NCBI GenBank assembly: GCA_963757155.1
Contig: CAVWQS010000014.1
Span: 1-64,000, forward strand
Direction: 5' to 3'
Length of the DNA stretch: 64,000 nt
DNA from: DASXQK01 sp963757155
GTDB lineage: Bacteria > Pseudomonadota > Alphaproteobacteria > Dongiales > Dongiaceae
Part shown: piece after piece, positions 46,162 to 54,454 of the stretch
How the letters are laid out: the number at the start of each line of letters is the position of its first letter
Position numbering within the stretch: the stretch's first letter is position 1
Made by a program: the position numbers and the translations under genes
The notes under the pieces: generated by a model
Told to the model about the DNA's origin: nothing
Databases searched by the model: none
What the model saw: only the letters and a program-made list of their open reading frames with translations

Positions 46162-46258
46162 CGGCCGAGATCATAGGCGCGTTTCGCCCGCCCCGTCATG
46201 TGCCGAAGACCCCGGCGATGCCGATTTGTCACGCCCGGAAAACCGCCCGAATCCGCTC

Positions 46259-46283
46259 GGAACCAGCCCTAGCATCCCGGGTT
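46259..46283 (+). promoter_or_regulatory. Weak EcfG-type promoter match before the lipoprotein gene
   Basis: GGAAC, 16 bases, then GGTT, one mismatch from the EcfG -10 box CGTT. It points to the lipoprotein gene, about 117 bases before its ATG. Its position near the general stress locus is suggestive, but the mismatch and long leader keep confidence low. Confidence 0.35.
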
Positions 46284-46399
46284 TTCATTTGTGATCGAGG
46301 GGCCTATGTGCGGTGCCAGGGCATCTTGTCCGGGAACCGCCGCGGCGAAGCGGCATAGCTGCCGGCGCCTCCCTCATGGAAACAACGGGAGATGTCGTC

Positions 46400-46630
46400 A
46401 TGACTCGGGTTGCAATTGCTAGTCTGTCTGCCCTGATGCTTCTGAGCGCCTGCGGCAGCGGGACCGGAGAACGTGCTCTGAGCGGCGGCGCCATCGGTGC
46501 GGCCGGTGGTGCGATCGTGGGTGCCTTGGCCGGCTCGCCGGCGGCGGGTGCGGCGATCGGCGGCGCGGCGGGTGCCGCGACCGGCGCGCTCACCACGCAG
46601 GACCAGATCAACCTCGGCAATACCCCGTAA
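46400..46630 (+). CDS. Small glycine-zipper lipoprotein
   Basis: A 76-residue exported lipoprotein. The signal peptide ends in a lipobox (ALMLLSAC, Cys18). The rest is a Gly/Ala-rich zipper: GGAIGAAGGAIVGALAG and GAAIGGAAGAATGAL, typical of envelope-spanning glycine-zipper domains. The ATG at 46400 has CGGGAG eight bases upstream. It is followed by the DUF3309 gene, and both end at a strong terminator. A structural or stress-related envelope role is likely by family but not proven. Confidence 0.75.
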   Translation: MTRVAIASLSALMLLSACGSGTGERALSGGAIGAAGGAIVGALAGSPAAGAAIGGAAGAATGALTTQDQINLGNTP

Positions 46631-46679
46631 GAGCGCCGCGCGGCTTGCTCTGCTCTCATAGCCCTGAAAGGCATTTGAC

Positions 46680-46838
46680 ATGACGCTCGGCACCATTCTG
46701 CTCATCCTCTTCATCATTCTTCTGATCGGTGCGCTGCCCACTTGGCCCTATAGCAGCGGCTGGGGCTACTACCCCAGCGGCGGGGCCGGCATCATCCTGC
46801 TGGTGGTCATTGTGCTGCTGGTGATGGGCCGCATATAA
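46680..46838 (+). CDS. DUF3309 family small membrane protein
   Basis: A 52-residue protein read directly from the sequence. Two hydrophobic helices (TLGTILLILFIILLIGALP and GIILLVVIVLLVMGRI) flank a Trp/Tyr/Gly-rich loop (TWPYSSGWGYYPSGG). This layout is characteristic of DUF3309 proteins, which are common in alpha- and betaproteobacteria and have unknown function. It lies 49 bases after the lipoprotein gene and is followed by a rho-independent terminator at 46866. Confidence 0.85.
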   Translation: MTLGTILLILFIILLIGALPTWPYSSGWGYYPSGGAGIILLVVIVLLVMGRI

Positions 46839-46865
46839 CGCGGCGCGCGACGAAGCGATGAGACA

Positions 46866-46900
46866 AAGGCCCCGCGGGCAACCGCGGGGCCTTTTGTTGT
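46866..46900 (+). terminator. Rho-independent terminator after the DUF3309 gene
   Basis: A perfect 12-bp stem (AAGGCCCCGCGG and CCGCGGGGCCTT) with loop GCAA at 46866-46893 is followed by TTGTTGTT. It ends the lipoprotein-DUF3309 transcript. Confidence 0.88.
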
Positions 46901-46916
46901 TGCGAGGGGCTGGCAA

Positions 46917-46950
46917 AGAAAGGCGGCCGCCCCGGGGGCGGCCGCCTTTT
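46917..46950 (-). terminator. Terminator of the PRC-barrel gene
   Basis: A GC-rich palindrome (AGGCGGCCGCC and GGCGGCCGCCT around CCGGG) lies 19 bases past the PRC-barrel stop. On the minus strand it is followed by TTCTTT, and on the plus strand by a short T-run, so it may work in both directions. Confidence 0.8.
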
Positions 46951-46968
46951 GCGGATGTCGAGACGCCG

Positions 46969-47358
46969 TTACTCCGCGTATTTGTATTCCGGCAGGCTCT
47001 TCAGGCTTTCTTTGGTCGCGCCGGCGAGGACGAAGCCGTTGTTGTTCGAGGTCGGCTGCAGGTCGTCATAGTTCACCGCGACGAGCTTGCTGCCCATGCC
47101 GAGAAAGCCGCCGACCGAGACGACCGCATAGACCTTGTGATCGTCGCGCGAGATGATGAGATCGTCGATCTTGCCGATGGTGTCCTTGTTCTCGTTCACC
47201 ACATCGGCGCCGATGATCTTGGAGCCGCGCAGGCCCGTGGCCAGCATCTTGACGTCGACCGCAGCGATGGTCTGGGTGGTGCCCTGAGCAACGACGATGA
47301 CGGGCGCCGCTGCGGTCATGATCGCCGCGACCGCTGCCAGGGTGGCGAGCTTCTTCAT
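46969..47358 (-). CDS. Exported PRC-barrel domain protein
   Basis: A 129-residue exported protein. The signal peptide is MKKLATLAAVAAIMTAAAPV with cleavage near VVAQG. A PRC-barrel follows: LRGSKIIGADVVNENKDTIG, then KIDDLIISRDDHKVYAVVSV and the GMGSKLVAVNYDDL strand. Exported PRC-barrel proteins are frequent in alphaproteobacteria, often as stress-induced genes of unknown action. The start ATG at 47358 has CCGGAGG five bases upstream. Confidence 0.85.
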   Translation of the reverse strand: MKKLATLAAVAAIMTAAAPVIVVAQGTTQTIAAVDVKMLATGLRGSKIIGADVVNENKDTIGKIDDLIISRDDHKVYAVVSVGGFLGMGSKLVAVNYDDLQPTSNNNGFVLAGATKESLKSLPEYKYAE

Positions 47359-47396
47359 GTAATCCTCCGGGTGATATGGGACGTTCGTAGCAAAGG

Positions 47397-47421
47397 AATG
47401 TCGAAACCACACCATGGTTCC
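47397..47421 (-). promoter_or_regulatory. Possible EcfG-type promoter of the PRC-barrel gene
   Basis: On the minus strand GGAAC, 16 bases, then CATT, one mismatch from CGTT. The -10 element ends 38 bases before the ATG, giving a leader of about 30 bases, which is a natural spacing. Support is moderate because of the mismatch. Confidence 0.45.
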
Positions 47422-47482
47422 GACCCGGTTCCGAGCCGACGAAGAGACGAGATTCCGGCCCCCGGCGGGCGGCTCCGGCGGA

Positions 47483-49348
47483 TCAGGCCAATGCGAAAGA
47501 GAAGCGGATGATGGCCCCCGGCGGGCCGGCGACCTCGAGCTCGCCGCCGAGCTGGCGCGCGAAGACCTGCATCAGCGACATGCCCATGCTCTGCGCCCGC
47601 TCCGAGGCCGCACCATCCTCACCCGCTGTCGAGAGCCATCCGATTCCGTCGTCGGCGATGGTGATCGTCGCCTTGCCGTCGGCATCAGCGGTGAGGCCGA
47701 TGGTAACCTGGCCCCGCGCCCCGGCAGGAAAGCCATGGCGCAGGGCATTGCTCAACGCCTCGGTGATGAGCAGGGCCACGGGCACGGCACGGTCGGGATC
47801 GAGAGGAATGGGCGGAATGTCCACCGAGATGGCGATGTTCTGCGCGGCCGGCCCGCAGGATTCCTTGACCATCTGGCAGAGCTCGCTCACGAACTGCCCG
47901 AAATCCAGATAGCGCAGGTCGTCGCCTTCGTAGAGATGCTTGTGCAGAAGGCTGAGCGAGCGCACGCGCCGCTGCAGATCGGCCAGTGCCGCCATCGCCA
48001 CGGGGTCGCGAAGCCGGCCGGCCTGCAGGCTCATGAGGCTCGTCACCACCTGCAGGTTGTTCTTGATGCGGTGATGGATCTCCTTGAGCATCGCATCCTT
48101 CTGCTCGATGGAGCGGCTGAGGCTCTGCTCATGCTGGGAGATGCGCTCGGCCAGGGCGGTCAGCGTCTCGGCGAGCTGTCGCATCTCCTGGGGTCCGCGA
48201 CGCAAGGGAGGGCGCGCCGAATAGTCGCCGCGGCGAAGCGCGCGTGCCGTGCGCGACAGGCTGCGAAGGCTGCGGGCCACCATGAAATGTCCGGCCAGGG
48301 CGGCCAGAAGCAGCGCCCAGATCATCATCGTGACGGGAACGATGACGGCGCGCCACAGGTTCTGGCGCGCCGAGCTCAGCAGGCGCGATTCCGGCAGCCC
48401 GACCAGAGTCAGCAAGCGGCTGCCCTGTAGCGGCGTCACCACATAGATGCGCTGCTGGCCGTCGAGGCCCCTGCCGGCGAACTGCCGGACGCCGCTCTCC
48501 TCGAGAGCGGGTGCCAGCTGCTTGGGATCGGGCAATCCTCTCAAGGCGGGATGAGCCTTGAGGCTCTCCGGCGATTGACCCGTCAGGGAGACCAGCCCGG
48601 CCATGGTCATGGCATGGCCACTGCGATCGATCAGATAGGCGCTCGCGTCCCCCGGCAACCCCGGCTGGCGCATCAGCGCATGCGCGTTGATGCCGATGAA
48701 CATGACGCCGCCGAAGGCGGGCTTCTTTTCGCCCAGCGGCGCGGCCACCGTAACGATGGGCTCCCCAGTCAGCTTGGACTCGATCAAGTCGCTGACGATT
48801 ATCTCATCGCTCTTGCGCGTCTCCTGCCACCAGGGGCGATCGGCCAGATCGAGTCCGACGGCCTCGGCGCGGGAGCTGCACAGGACATTGCCAGCGGCGT
48901 CGGTGATGCCCATGTAGCTGTATTCGGTCTTGAAGCCCTCGACGATCGCGGCCATCCGCGCAACGCAGTTCTTCGTTTGGAGCAGCAGATTGGGGACGAC
49001 ATCGGCGCGGGTCAGGGCCATCAGAAGCCTTTCCGCCGAGTTGGTCAGGGATTGGTCCTGGCTCGCGGCCAACTCGCCGAGCTGGCGCATGGTTTCGATG
49101 CTCTGGGCGCGTCCTTCACGATAGGCGCCATAAGCCGCGATGATGCTGTAGATGACGATGGGGAGCAGCAGCAGGCCAAGCACCGCCATGAGGCGGGCAT
49201 AGAGCGGCGCCATCAGCTGCTCGACCCGGTCGCGCAACCGGCGCCGCCCGGTGGTCGAAGTCTGGTTCTGGCCTTGGTGCTCTGGCTGGGAAGCGGGGCG
49301 TTCTGGCAGGGAGGGCTGGGACTCTGGCCGGCTCTGCGGCTTGCTCAT
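47483..49348 (-). CDS. Membrane sensor histidine kinase (HisKA_2 type), linked to ecfG
   Basis: A 621-residue kinase. A cytoplasmic Pro/Gln-rich start leads to TM1 (about 53-72), a periplasmic Cache-like sensor (about 75-330, with GYMGITDAAGN-like VMFIGINAHAL strands), TM2 (about 334-357) and a HAMP-like linker. The HisKA_2 dimerisation box has the phosphoacceptor His at 425/426 (KEIHHRIKNNLQVVTSLMSL), followed by an HATPase with ITEALSNALRHGFPAG and TIADDGIGW. This class includes the PhyK kinases that phosphorylate PhyR. It lies 22 bases after ecfG on the same strand, which supports a role in the general stress response. Confidence 0.85.
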   Translation of the reverse strand: MSKPQSRPESQPSLPERPASQPEHQGQNQTSTTGRRRLRDRVEQLMAPLYARLMAVLGLLLLPIVIYSIIAAYGAYREGRAQSIETMRQLGELAASQDQSLTNSAERLLMALTRADVVPNLLLQTKNCVARMAAIVEGFKTEYSYMGITDAAGNVLCSSRAEAVGLDLADRPWWQETRKSDEIIVSDLIESKLTGEPIVTVAAPLGEKKPAFGGVMFIGINAHALMRQPGLPGDASAYLIDRSGHAMTMAGLVSLTGQSPESLKAHPALRGLPDPKQLAPALEESGVRQFAGRGLDGQQRIYVVTPLQGSRLLTLVGLPESRLLSSARQNLWRAVIVPVTMMIWALLLAALAGHFMVARSLRSLSRTARALRRGDYSARPPLRRGPQEMRQLAETLTALAERISQHEQSLSRSIEQKDAMLKEIHHRIKNNLQVVTSLMSLQAGRLRDPVAMAALADLQRRVRSLSLLHKHLYEGDDLRYLDFGQFVSELCQMVKESCGPAAQNIAISVDIPPIPLDPDRAVPVALLITEALSNALRHGFPAGARGQVTIGLTADADGKATITIADDGIGWLSTAGEDGAASERAQSMGMSLMQVFARQLGGELEVAGPPGAIIRFSFALA

Positions 49349-49370
49349 CCCGACCGGCAGTCGTTCCGGG

Positions 49371-49949
49371 TCAATCTCCCCCTCCCTCGCGCTCCCCGCG
49401 GAGCGGCTTCTCGGCCGGCGGCGATGCCGGCGCTTCGCCCAACATCGCCTGCAGGTCGCGCCGGGCCCGCGATACCCGGCTCTTGATCGTGCCGACGGCG
49501 CAGCCGCAGATGGCGGCCGCCTCTTCATATTTGAAGCCGTCCGCGCCGACAAGCACCAGAGCCTCGCGCTGCTCCGCGGGCAGCTTCTGGAAGGCACGGC
49601 GGAAATCGTCGAACTCGAGACCCGCCTGCTGGGCCGGCGAGGTCGCATGCATCTCCATATCCGCGGCCTCCAGCGGCCGGAACAGCGATGGGTTGCGGCG
49701 GAACTCGTTGAAATAGAGATTGCGCAGGATGGTGAAGATCCATGCCTTGAAGTTCGTGCCCGGGGTGAATTGCTCGGCGGCGCCAAGCGCCCGCAGCACC
49801 GCGTCCTGGACCAGATCGTCGGCGCGATCCCGGTCGCCGGTGAGGGAGCGGGCGAAGGCGCGCAGATGCGGGAGGCAGGCGATGACCTCTTCTTCCACGA
49901 CGGCAGAGCGCGAGCGGGGCGCGCTGACGGGTGCGGTGCTGCTGCTCAT
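49371..49949 (-). CDS. ecfG: General stress response ECF sigma factor EcfG
   Basis: A 192-residue ECF sigma factor. Region 2 includes CLPHLRAFARSLTGDRDRAD and DLVQDAVLRAL, and region 4 has LPAEQREALVLVGADGFKYE and IKSRVSRARRDLQAML. The position between nepR and a HisKA_2 kinase, with phyR divergent, identifies it as the EcfG of the general stress response, which binds GGAAC-N16/17-CGTT promoters. NepR holds it inactive until phosphorylated PhyR titrates NepR. The 170-base gap from nepR contains a possible leader but no separate EcfG box. Confidence 0.9.
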   Translation of the reverse strand: MSSSTAPVSAPRSRSAVVEEEVIACLPHLRAFARSLTGDRDRADDLVQDAVLRALGAAEQFTPGTNFKAWIFTILRNLYFNEFRRNPSLFRPLEAADMEMHATSPAQQAGLEFDDFRRAFQKLPAEQREALVLVGADGFKYEEAAAICGCAVGTIKSRVSRARRDLQAMLGEAPASPPAEKPLRGEREGGGD

Positions 49950-50119
49950 GGCAATTCCCTGCGTCCGACAGAAAGGAGCCCGGGGCGAGTGCTGGACTTT
50001 TGGTTGAATTTTGCTCGTCGCATGTGACTTGCAGACCTCACCCGCGTTCGGAGATGACGAAGACTCCGGCCTTGCGGCCGGACGTCCCTAGGAGGTATTT
50101 CGGCGCTAAAACCGACGGC

Positions 50120-50323
50120 TCAGTCGTCGAGCTTCGGAATGCGCTTGACGATATCGAGCAGTTCCTTGGGCACAGGCTCATCAACGACTTCCTGGTACAT
50201 ATCGCGAACCTTTCGCTCCAACCACCGCTCTTCCAAAGTGTTTCGTGGACGCTGCATGGCCTTGGTACCTTTCGCCGCCGGATCCTTGCTGCCCCCTCCT
50301 TTGCTCTGCGCATCACTCATCAT
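50120..50323 (-). CDS. nepR: Anti-sigma factor NepR
   Basis: A 67-residue protein whose C-terminal half (RKVRDMYQEVVDEPVPKELL followed by DIVKRIPKL) matches the conserved NepR helices that grip EcfG; the N-terminus is disordered. It lies between ecfG and the divergent phyR, the standard arrangement. Two adjacent ATG codons could start it; the first is used. Expression is probably from the EcfG-type promoter at 50438-50463, which would give feedback control. Confidence 0.9.
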   Translation of the reverse strand: MMSDAQSKGGGSKDPAAKGTKAMQRPRNTLEERWLERKVRDMYQEVVDEPVPKELLDIVKRIPKLDD

Positions 50324-50437
50324 ACTGACCTTATTGCATGCGACCGCCGACCGGCCCGAAGGCCCCGGTAGGCGTCGTCAACTGTGGCCCGATATCCCCG
50401 CCCGTGCAATCAACCCACAACCTGCAGCAAAGCGACA

Positions 50438-50463
50438 AACGGCCGAGCACAAGCTTGCGTTCC
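50438..50463 (-). promoter_or_regulatory. EcfG-type promoter of nepR-ecfG
   Basis: On the minus strand GGAAC, exactly 17 bases, then CGTT. This is a perfect consensus, 115 bases before the nepR ATG. It predicts positive autoregulation of the nepR-ecfG-kinase operon. The 392-base nepR-phyR gap holds no equally good match facing phyR. Confidence 0.82.
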
Positions 50464-50715
50464 GCCATTTCATAACCGATGTCCGGATAATTGGTTGCAT
50501 CGGGGTAAAGGGAGGCGCAGGCGGGCCCGGCCTCAAATTGTCCTTGGCGCGGGGTTTGAAACCCCCCATCTAACACGCGCCCGCTTTTCGCCGGCACCAC
50601 CGCCAGATCCGGCCGTACTATCTCAAGACCGCAGGTTAAGGCCAGCCGGCCCGTGCCTGACCCGGGTCTACCGGTCGCGACCGACGGCAAGACCAGGATT
50701 AAGGAAGAAGACGCC

Positions 50716-51519
50716 ATGTCGGAGCTGAAGCACCAGATCATCCAGCAGCTGCCCTATCTCCGGCGCTATGCGCGCGCCTTGACCGGGTCGCAGCAGACCG
50801 GCGACCAGCATATCCGCCTCTGCCTGGAGGCCCTGCTGCAGGCGCCCGAACGGCTCAAGGGCGGCAGCAGCCTGCCGGTGCGGCTGTTCCGGCTGTTTCA
50901 TCAGACCGTCGAGAAGCCGGTTGCCGCCGCGGCCGCGACGGCGGGGACGGGGAAGGGCGGGGCGGCCGATCCGATGGAACGCCGGGTAGGCGAGCGGCTG
51001 GCCCAGCTGGCGCCCAGCGACCGACAGGCCCTGCTCCTGGTCCATCAGGAGGGGTTTTCCCAGGCCGAGACGGCCGAGATCCTGGGGCTCGATGCGGCTG
51101 AGATCGCGGAGAGCCTCGACCAGGCCTGGGGAAATCTGAAGCGCCAGCCGGCGACGGATGTCCTCATCATCGAGGACGAGCCGGTGATTGCCATGGATGT
51201 GGCGGAAATCGTGAAGAGCCTCGGCCATCGCGTGATCGGCATCGCCGCCCGCGCCTCCCAGGCGGTCGCCACGGCCCGGGAGGCGAAGCCGGGCCTGATC
51301 CTGGCGGATATCCAGCTCGAGGACGGCAGCTCGGGCATCACGGCCGTGCAGACCATCCTGACGGCGGCGGAAGTCCCCGTCGTCTTCGTCACGGCCTTTC
51401 CCGAGCGGCTCCTGACCGGCGAGACGCTGGAGCCCGCCTTCGTCGTCACCAAGCCCTTCGACGCCGCCGCCCTGAAGGTGGCGATCTCCCAGGCCCTATT
51501 CTTCTCCAGCAAGGCTTAG
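50716..51519 (+). CDS. phyR: Response regulator PhyR with sigma-like domain
   Basis: A 267-residue anti-anti-sigma protein. Residues 1-145 form a sigma-mimic domain (IIQQLPYLRRYARALTGSQQ, then LAPSDRQALLLVHQEGFSQA). Residues 148-267 form a receiver with acidic pocket Glu153/Asp154, phosphoacceptor Asp198 in LILADIQLEDGSSG and Lys in VVTKPFD. On phosphorylation the sigma-like part binds NepR and frees EcfG. The ATG at 50716 gives the standard N-terminus. It is divergent from nepR. Confidence 0.95.
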   Translation: MSELKHQIIQQLPYLRRYARALTGSQQTGDQHIRLCLEALLQAPERLKGGSSLPVRLFRLFHQTVEKPVAAAAATAGTGKGGAADPMERRVGERLAQLAPSDRQALLLVHQEGFSQAETAEILGLDAAEIAESLDQAWGNLKRQPATDVLIIEDEPVIAMDVAEIVKSLGHRVIGIAARASQAVATAREAKPGLILADIQLEDGSSGITAVQTILTAAEVPVVFVTAFPERLLTGETLEPAFVVTKPFDAAALKVAISQALFFSSKA

Positions 51520-51629
51520 CCAAGACCCCGATCCTCCCGCGCCTGGCGCCCGACGCCGCTCGATTCAATCATGCGTTAATCAGTCAGGGCCAAGATCGGC
51601 AAGTCGCTGCCGCGGAGGGGGGCCGGGCA

Positions 51630-52809
51630 TTGAAGTGGCTTGCGGTCGTTGCGGGCGTCGGGGTCATGGCAATCGTCGTCGCTTTGGCGCGCTCCGCACC
51701 CTACCGAGACCCGATCATCGACGAGAACGGCGTCAAACCCGCGAGTTTCGACGGGCTGGATGCGCTGGTATCGGATGCGGCGCCCGGCCGCGTCCTCTGG
51801 GTTCACGGCATGTGTCGCCATGATGATCTATGGGCCCAGCAACGGGCCAGGACATTGGCGGCCGCCTTGGGCGCGACCTACACCCCGACCCCCGCCCCCC
51901 TCGCGGGCGAAGCGACCTGGACCGACGACATGCAATTCACGGTCCCCAGCAAGGGACGCGTGGACGTGACCTTCTTTCTCTGGTCGCGCCTTGTCGACAA
52001 GTATCGTCAGCGGCTTGCCTATGACGCCGATGTCGGGGCCACGCGCGCGACCCTGAACAAGGAGCTCAAGCTCGCCCTCACCGATAGCTGCCTGGTCGAT
52101 GCGATCATCTATTCCGGCCGCAATGGCGACGGCATTCGCGTGGCCATGCGCAAGGCCGTGTGCCGGACCTTGGGCGGGACCACGGGCGCAACAGGCCCTT
52201 GCGATCTTTCCGGGGCACCGGCGCCGCGTCGCATCGCCTTCGTCACCGAGAGCATCGGCAGCAAGATCCTGTTCGATGCCCTGCGCGATCTCTGGGCTTC
52301 GGCCCTCCCGGATAGCGGGCTGGAAGGGCCCGGCCAGGAAGGGCGAAACCAGATCCGCGCTGGCACGGCGCTCGGCGCAAGTCTCGGTCATCTTCATGGT
52401 CGCCAATCAACTCCCGCTGCTCGACCAGGCGAGCCCCCTCGCCCCGGTGAACATGCCCTACGAATCCAGCCTCAAGGCGGTCGGCGACCTTGTCGCCGAA
52501 AGCCGCAGCGAGACCGTATCGCCAGGGCTGCCGAATCTGACGATCGTCGCGTTTTCGGATCCCAATGATCTCTTGAGCTTCAGATTGCCGGAAACCCTGG
52601 CGAAGCCCGCCATGACCCGGCTCGTCAATGTCACGGTCTCCAACGCCTGGACCTTCTTCGGCTTGGTCGAGCGCCCCCTGCTGGCCCATTGCACCTATAT
52701 GCAGAACCCCGTCGTCGTCGGGATCATCACCCATGGCTATCATGGCGGCAGATTGTCGGCGCCGGCGGCGACCGGCCCTGACAGTGCATGCGCCGCGGGG
52801 AAGCTGTGA
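51630..52809 (+). pseudogene. Membrane-anchored alpha/beta hydrolase-like protein of unknown function, one frameshift
   Basis: A protein of about 392 residues once corrected. One N-terminal TM helix (WLAVVAGVGVMAIVVALARS) leads to a hydrolase-like domain: a first strand and loop VLWVHGMCRHDDLW and a nucleophile-elbow-like FVTESIGSKILFDALRDLW. In the second frame follow VIFMVANQLPLLDQASPLAP and LTIVAFSDPNDLLSF. The frame changes near 52318-52335, where one extra base is likely. It starts with TTG behind GGAGGGG. It follows phyR after 110 bases, but nothing ties it to the stress response. I recognise no named family. Confidence 0.6.
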
Positions 52810-52832
52810 GCGGAGGATCCCGCCGTTCCTCC

Positions 52833-53777
52833 TCAGCCCGCGCCCGGTCCCCGTAGGGCGCCCACCGTCTCGACGATCAGCCGGTAATGCTCCGGCCGGC
52901 GATGGGCGGCGAAGTTGAAGATGTTCTGCTTGATATAGGCCCCGGCATCGAGATCGCAGACGGCCAGGATCAGCTCGTCTTCCAAGCTTGCGCTCTGGGC
53001 CATGATCTCGCCATTGGGCGAGATGATGGCACTGCCGCCCATCATATCGACTCCGCCCTCGCGCCCCGCTTTGGCGACCCCCACCACCCAAGTGCCGTTC
53101 TGATAGGCGCCGGCCTGCATGGTCAGATGATTGTGGAAGGCGCGCAGATGCGGCGGTTCGAAGACCTGGCCGTTGACCGCGGGGGTGTTGTAGCCGATCA
53201 GCACCAGCTCCACCCCCTGCAGCCCCAGCACCCGGAAGGCCTCGGGCCAGCGCCGATCGTTGCAGATCAATATGCCCAGCACGCCGCCCAGCGCATCCCA
53301 GGTCTTGAAGCCGAGATTTCCGGGCTCGAAATAGCGCTTCTCCAGATGCTGGAACTGGCGGGCCGGATCGGGCTCGGCATGGCCGGGCAGATGGATCTTG
53401 CGGTATTTGGCGATGATGGTGCCGCTGTCGTCGACCAGGATGGCGGTGTTGAATCGCCGTTCGCGCCCTTCCTCGATCACCCGTTCCGCATAGCCCAGAT
53501 GAAAGGCGATGCCGAGGCGCTTTGCTTCCTCGAACAGCGGTAAGGTCGCGGCCGAGGGCATCTCGCTCTCATAGTAGGACTCGAGCTCTGCGGCATCGGT
53601 GATGTGCCAGCGCGGGAAGAAGGTGGTGAGGGCGAGCTCGGGGAAGACCACAAGCTCCGCGCCGCGCCCCTTTGCCTCTTCCATCAAGGCGATCAGCCGC
53701 CGCACGACCTTGGCGCGGGGCTCGCCGCGACCGATGGGGCCGAGCTGGGCCCCGGCGATGCTCAGCCGTCGCGCCAT
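52833..53777 (-). CDS. N-carbamoyl-D-amino acid amidohydrolase (D-carbamoylase)
   Basis: A 314-residue nitrilase-superfamily enzyme that hydrolyses N-carbamoyl-D-amino acids to D-amino acid, CO2 and ammonia. The catalytic triad falls at the positions known for the Agrobacterium enzyme: Glu47 (VVFPELALTTFFPRW), Lys127 (AKYRKIHLPGHAEPD) and Cys172 (LGILICNDRRWPE). The carboxylate-binding arginines in NDRRWPEAFR are kept. It is the last gene of a five-gene operon, after a hydantoin racemase and hydantoinase-like gene, which completes the classic hydantoin-to-D-amino-acid set. Confidence 0.9.
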   Translation of the reverse strand: MARRLSIAGAQLGPIGRGEPRAKVVRRLIALMEEAKGRGAELVVFPELALTTFFPRWHITDAAELESYYESEMPSAATLPLFEEAKRLGIAFHLGYAERVIEEGRERRFNTAILVDDSGTIIAKYRKIHLPGHAEPDPARQFQHLEKRYFEPGNLGFKTWDALGGVLGILICNDRRWPEAFRVLGLQGVELVLIGYNTPAVNGQVFEPPHLRAFHNHLTMQAGAYQNGTWVVGVAKAGREGGVDMMGGSAIISPNGEIMAQSASLEDELILAVCDLDAGAYIKQNIFNFAAHRRPEHYRLIVETVGALRGPGAG

Positions 53778-53788
53778 GATCTCTCTCC

Positions 53789-54454
53789 CTAGGCCTGAGC
53801 TTCGGTCTGCAGGGTGATTTGCGCCAGTCCGACCGCCGCCTGAACCGGATCGACCACCGGAATTCCGAGCCGGTCCTGCAGGGCCCTGCGATAGCGGGCC
53901 ATGCCGGCGCAGCCGAGCAGCAGCACATCGGCGCCATCCTCCTCCCGGAGCTGCCCGCCAACCTCAGCAAGGCGCGCCAAGACGAGATCGGCCTGGCCGA
54001 GCGCGCTCACCCCCATCTCGATGGCCCTGTCGCCCGCGAGCCGGGCCCCGAGGCCCAGCGAGGCGACATATCGGCGATGCCGCGGGATGGAGCGGCGGAG
54101 GATCGAGATGATCCCGAAGCGATCGCCCTTGGTCAGCGCCACCGAAAAGCCGCTCTCGGCAATGCCGAAGACGGGCATGTCGAGGGCTTCGCGCAGGCTG
54201 TAGAGCCCGGGGTCGGAGAAGCAGGCGATGACGAAGGCGCTGGTGGCGTTGCTCTCCCGCCGGGCCAGGCGCAGCAGCGGCTCGACCACCGTATCCACAT
54301 GGACTTGCGTCTCGATGCCGGGCGGGCCTTCCGCCAGCGTGGCGCAGTCGATGACGGGGCCGCCCGGAACGCGCAAGCAGGTGACGGCCGCCGCGATCTC
54401 CCCGGTGACGCGCTCATTGCTGTTGGGATTGACGACCAGGATGCGCTGGGTCAT
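53789..54454 (-). CDS. Hydantoin racemase (Asp/Glu racemase superfamily)
   Basis: A 221-residue cofactor-free racemase. The two catalytic cysteines are Cys78 (FVIACFSDPGLYSLREAL) and Cys182 (VLLLGCAGMARYRRALQDRL). The start ILVVNPNSNERVTGEI is typical of HyuA/HyuE racemases. It interconverts 5-substituted hydantoin enantiomers so that a stereoselective hydantoinase can use both. It lies eleven bases before the carbamoylase gene, and its ATG overlaps the upstream amidohydrolase stop by four bases. Confidence 0.87.
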   Translation of the reverse strand: MTQRILVVNPNSNERVTGEIAAAVTCLRVPGGPVIDCATLAEGPPGIETQVHVDTVVEPLLRLARRESNATSAFVIACFSDPGLYSLREALDMPVFGIAESGFSVALTKGDRFGIISILRRSIPRHRRYVASLGLGARLAGDRAIEMGVSALGQADLVLARLAEVGGQLREEDGADVLLLGCAGMARYRRALQDRLGIPVVDPVQAAVGLAQITLQTEAQA

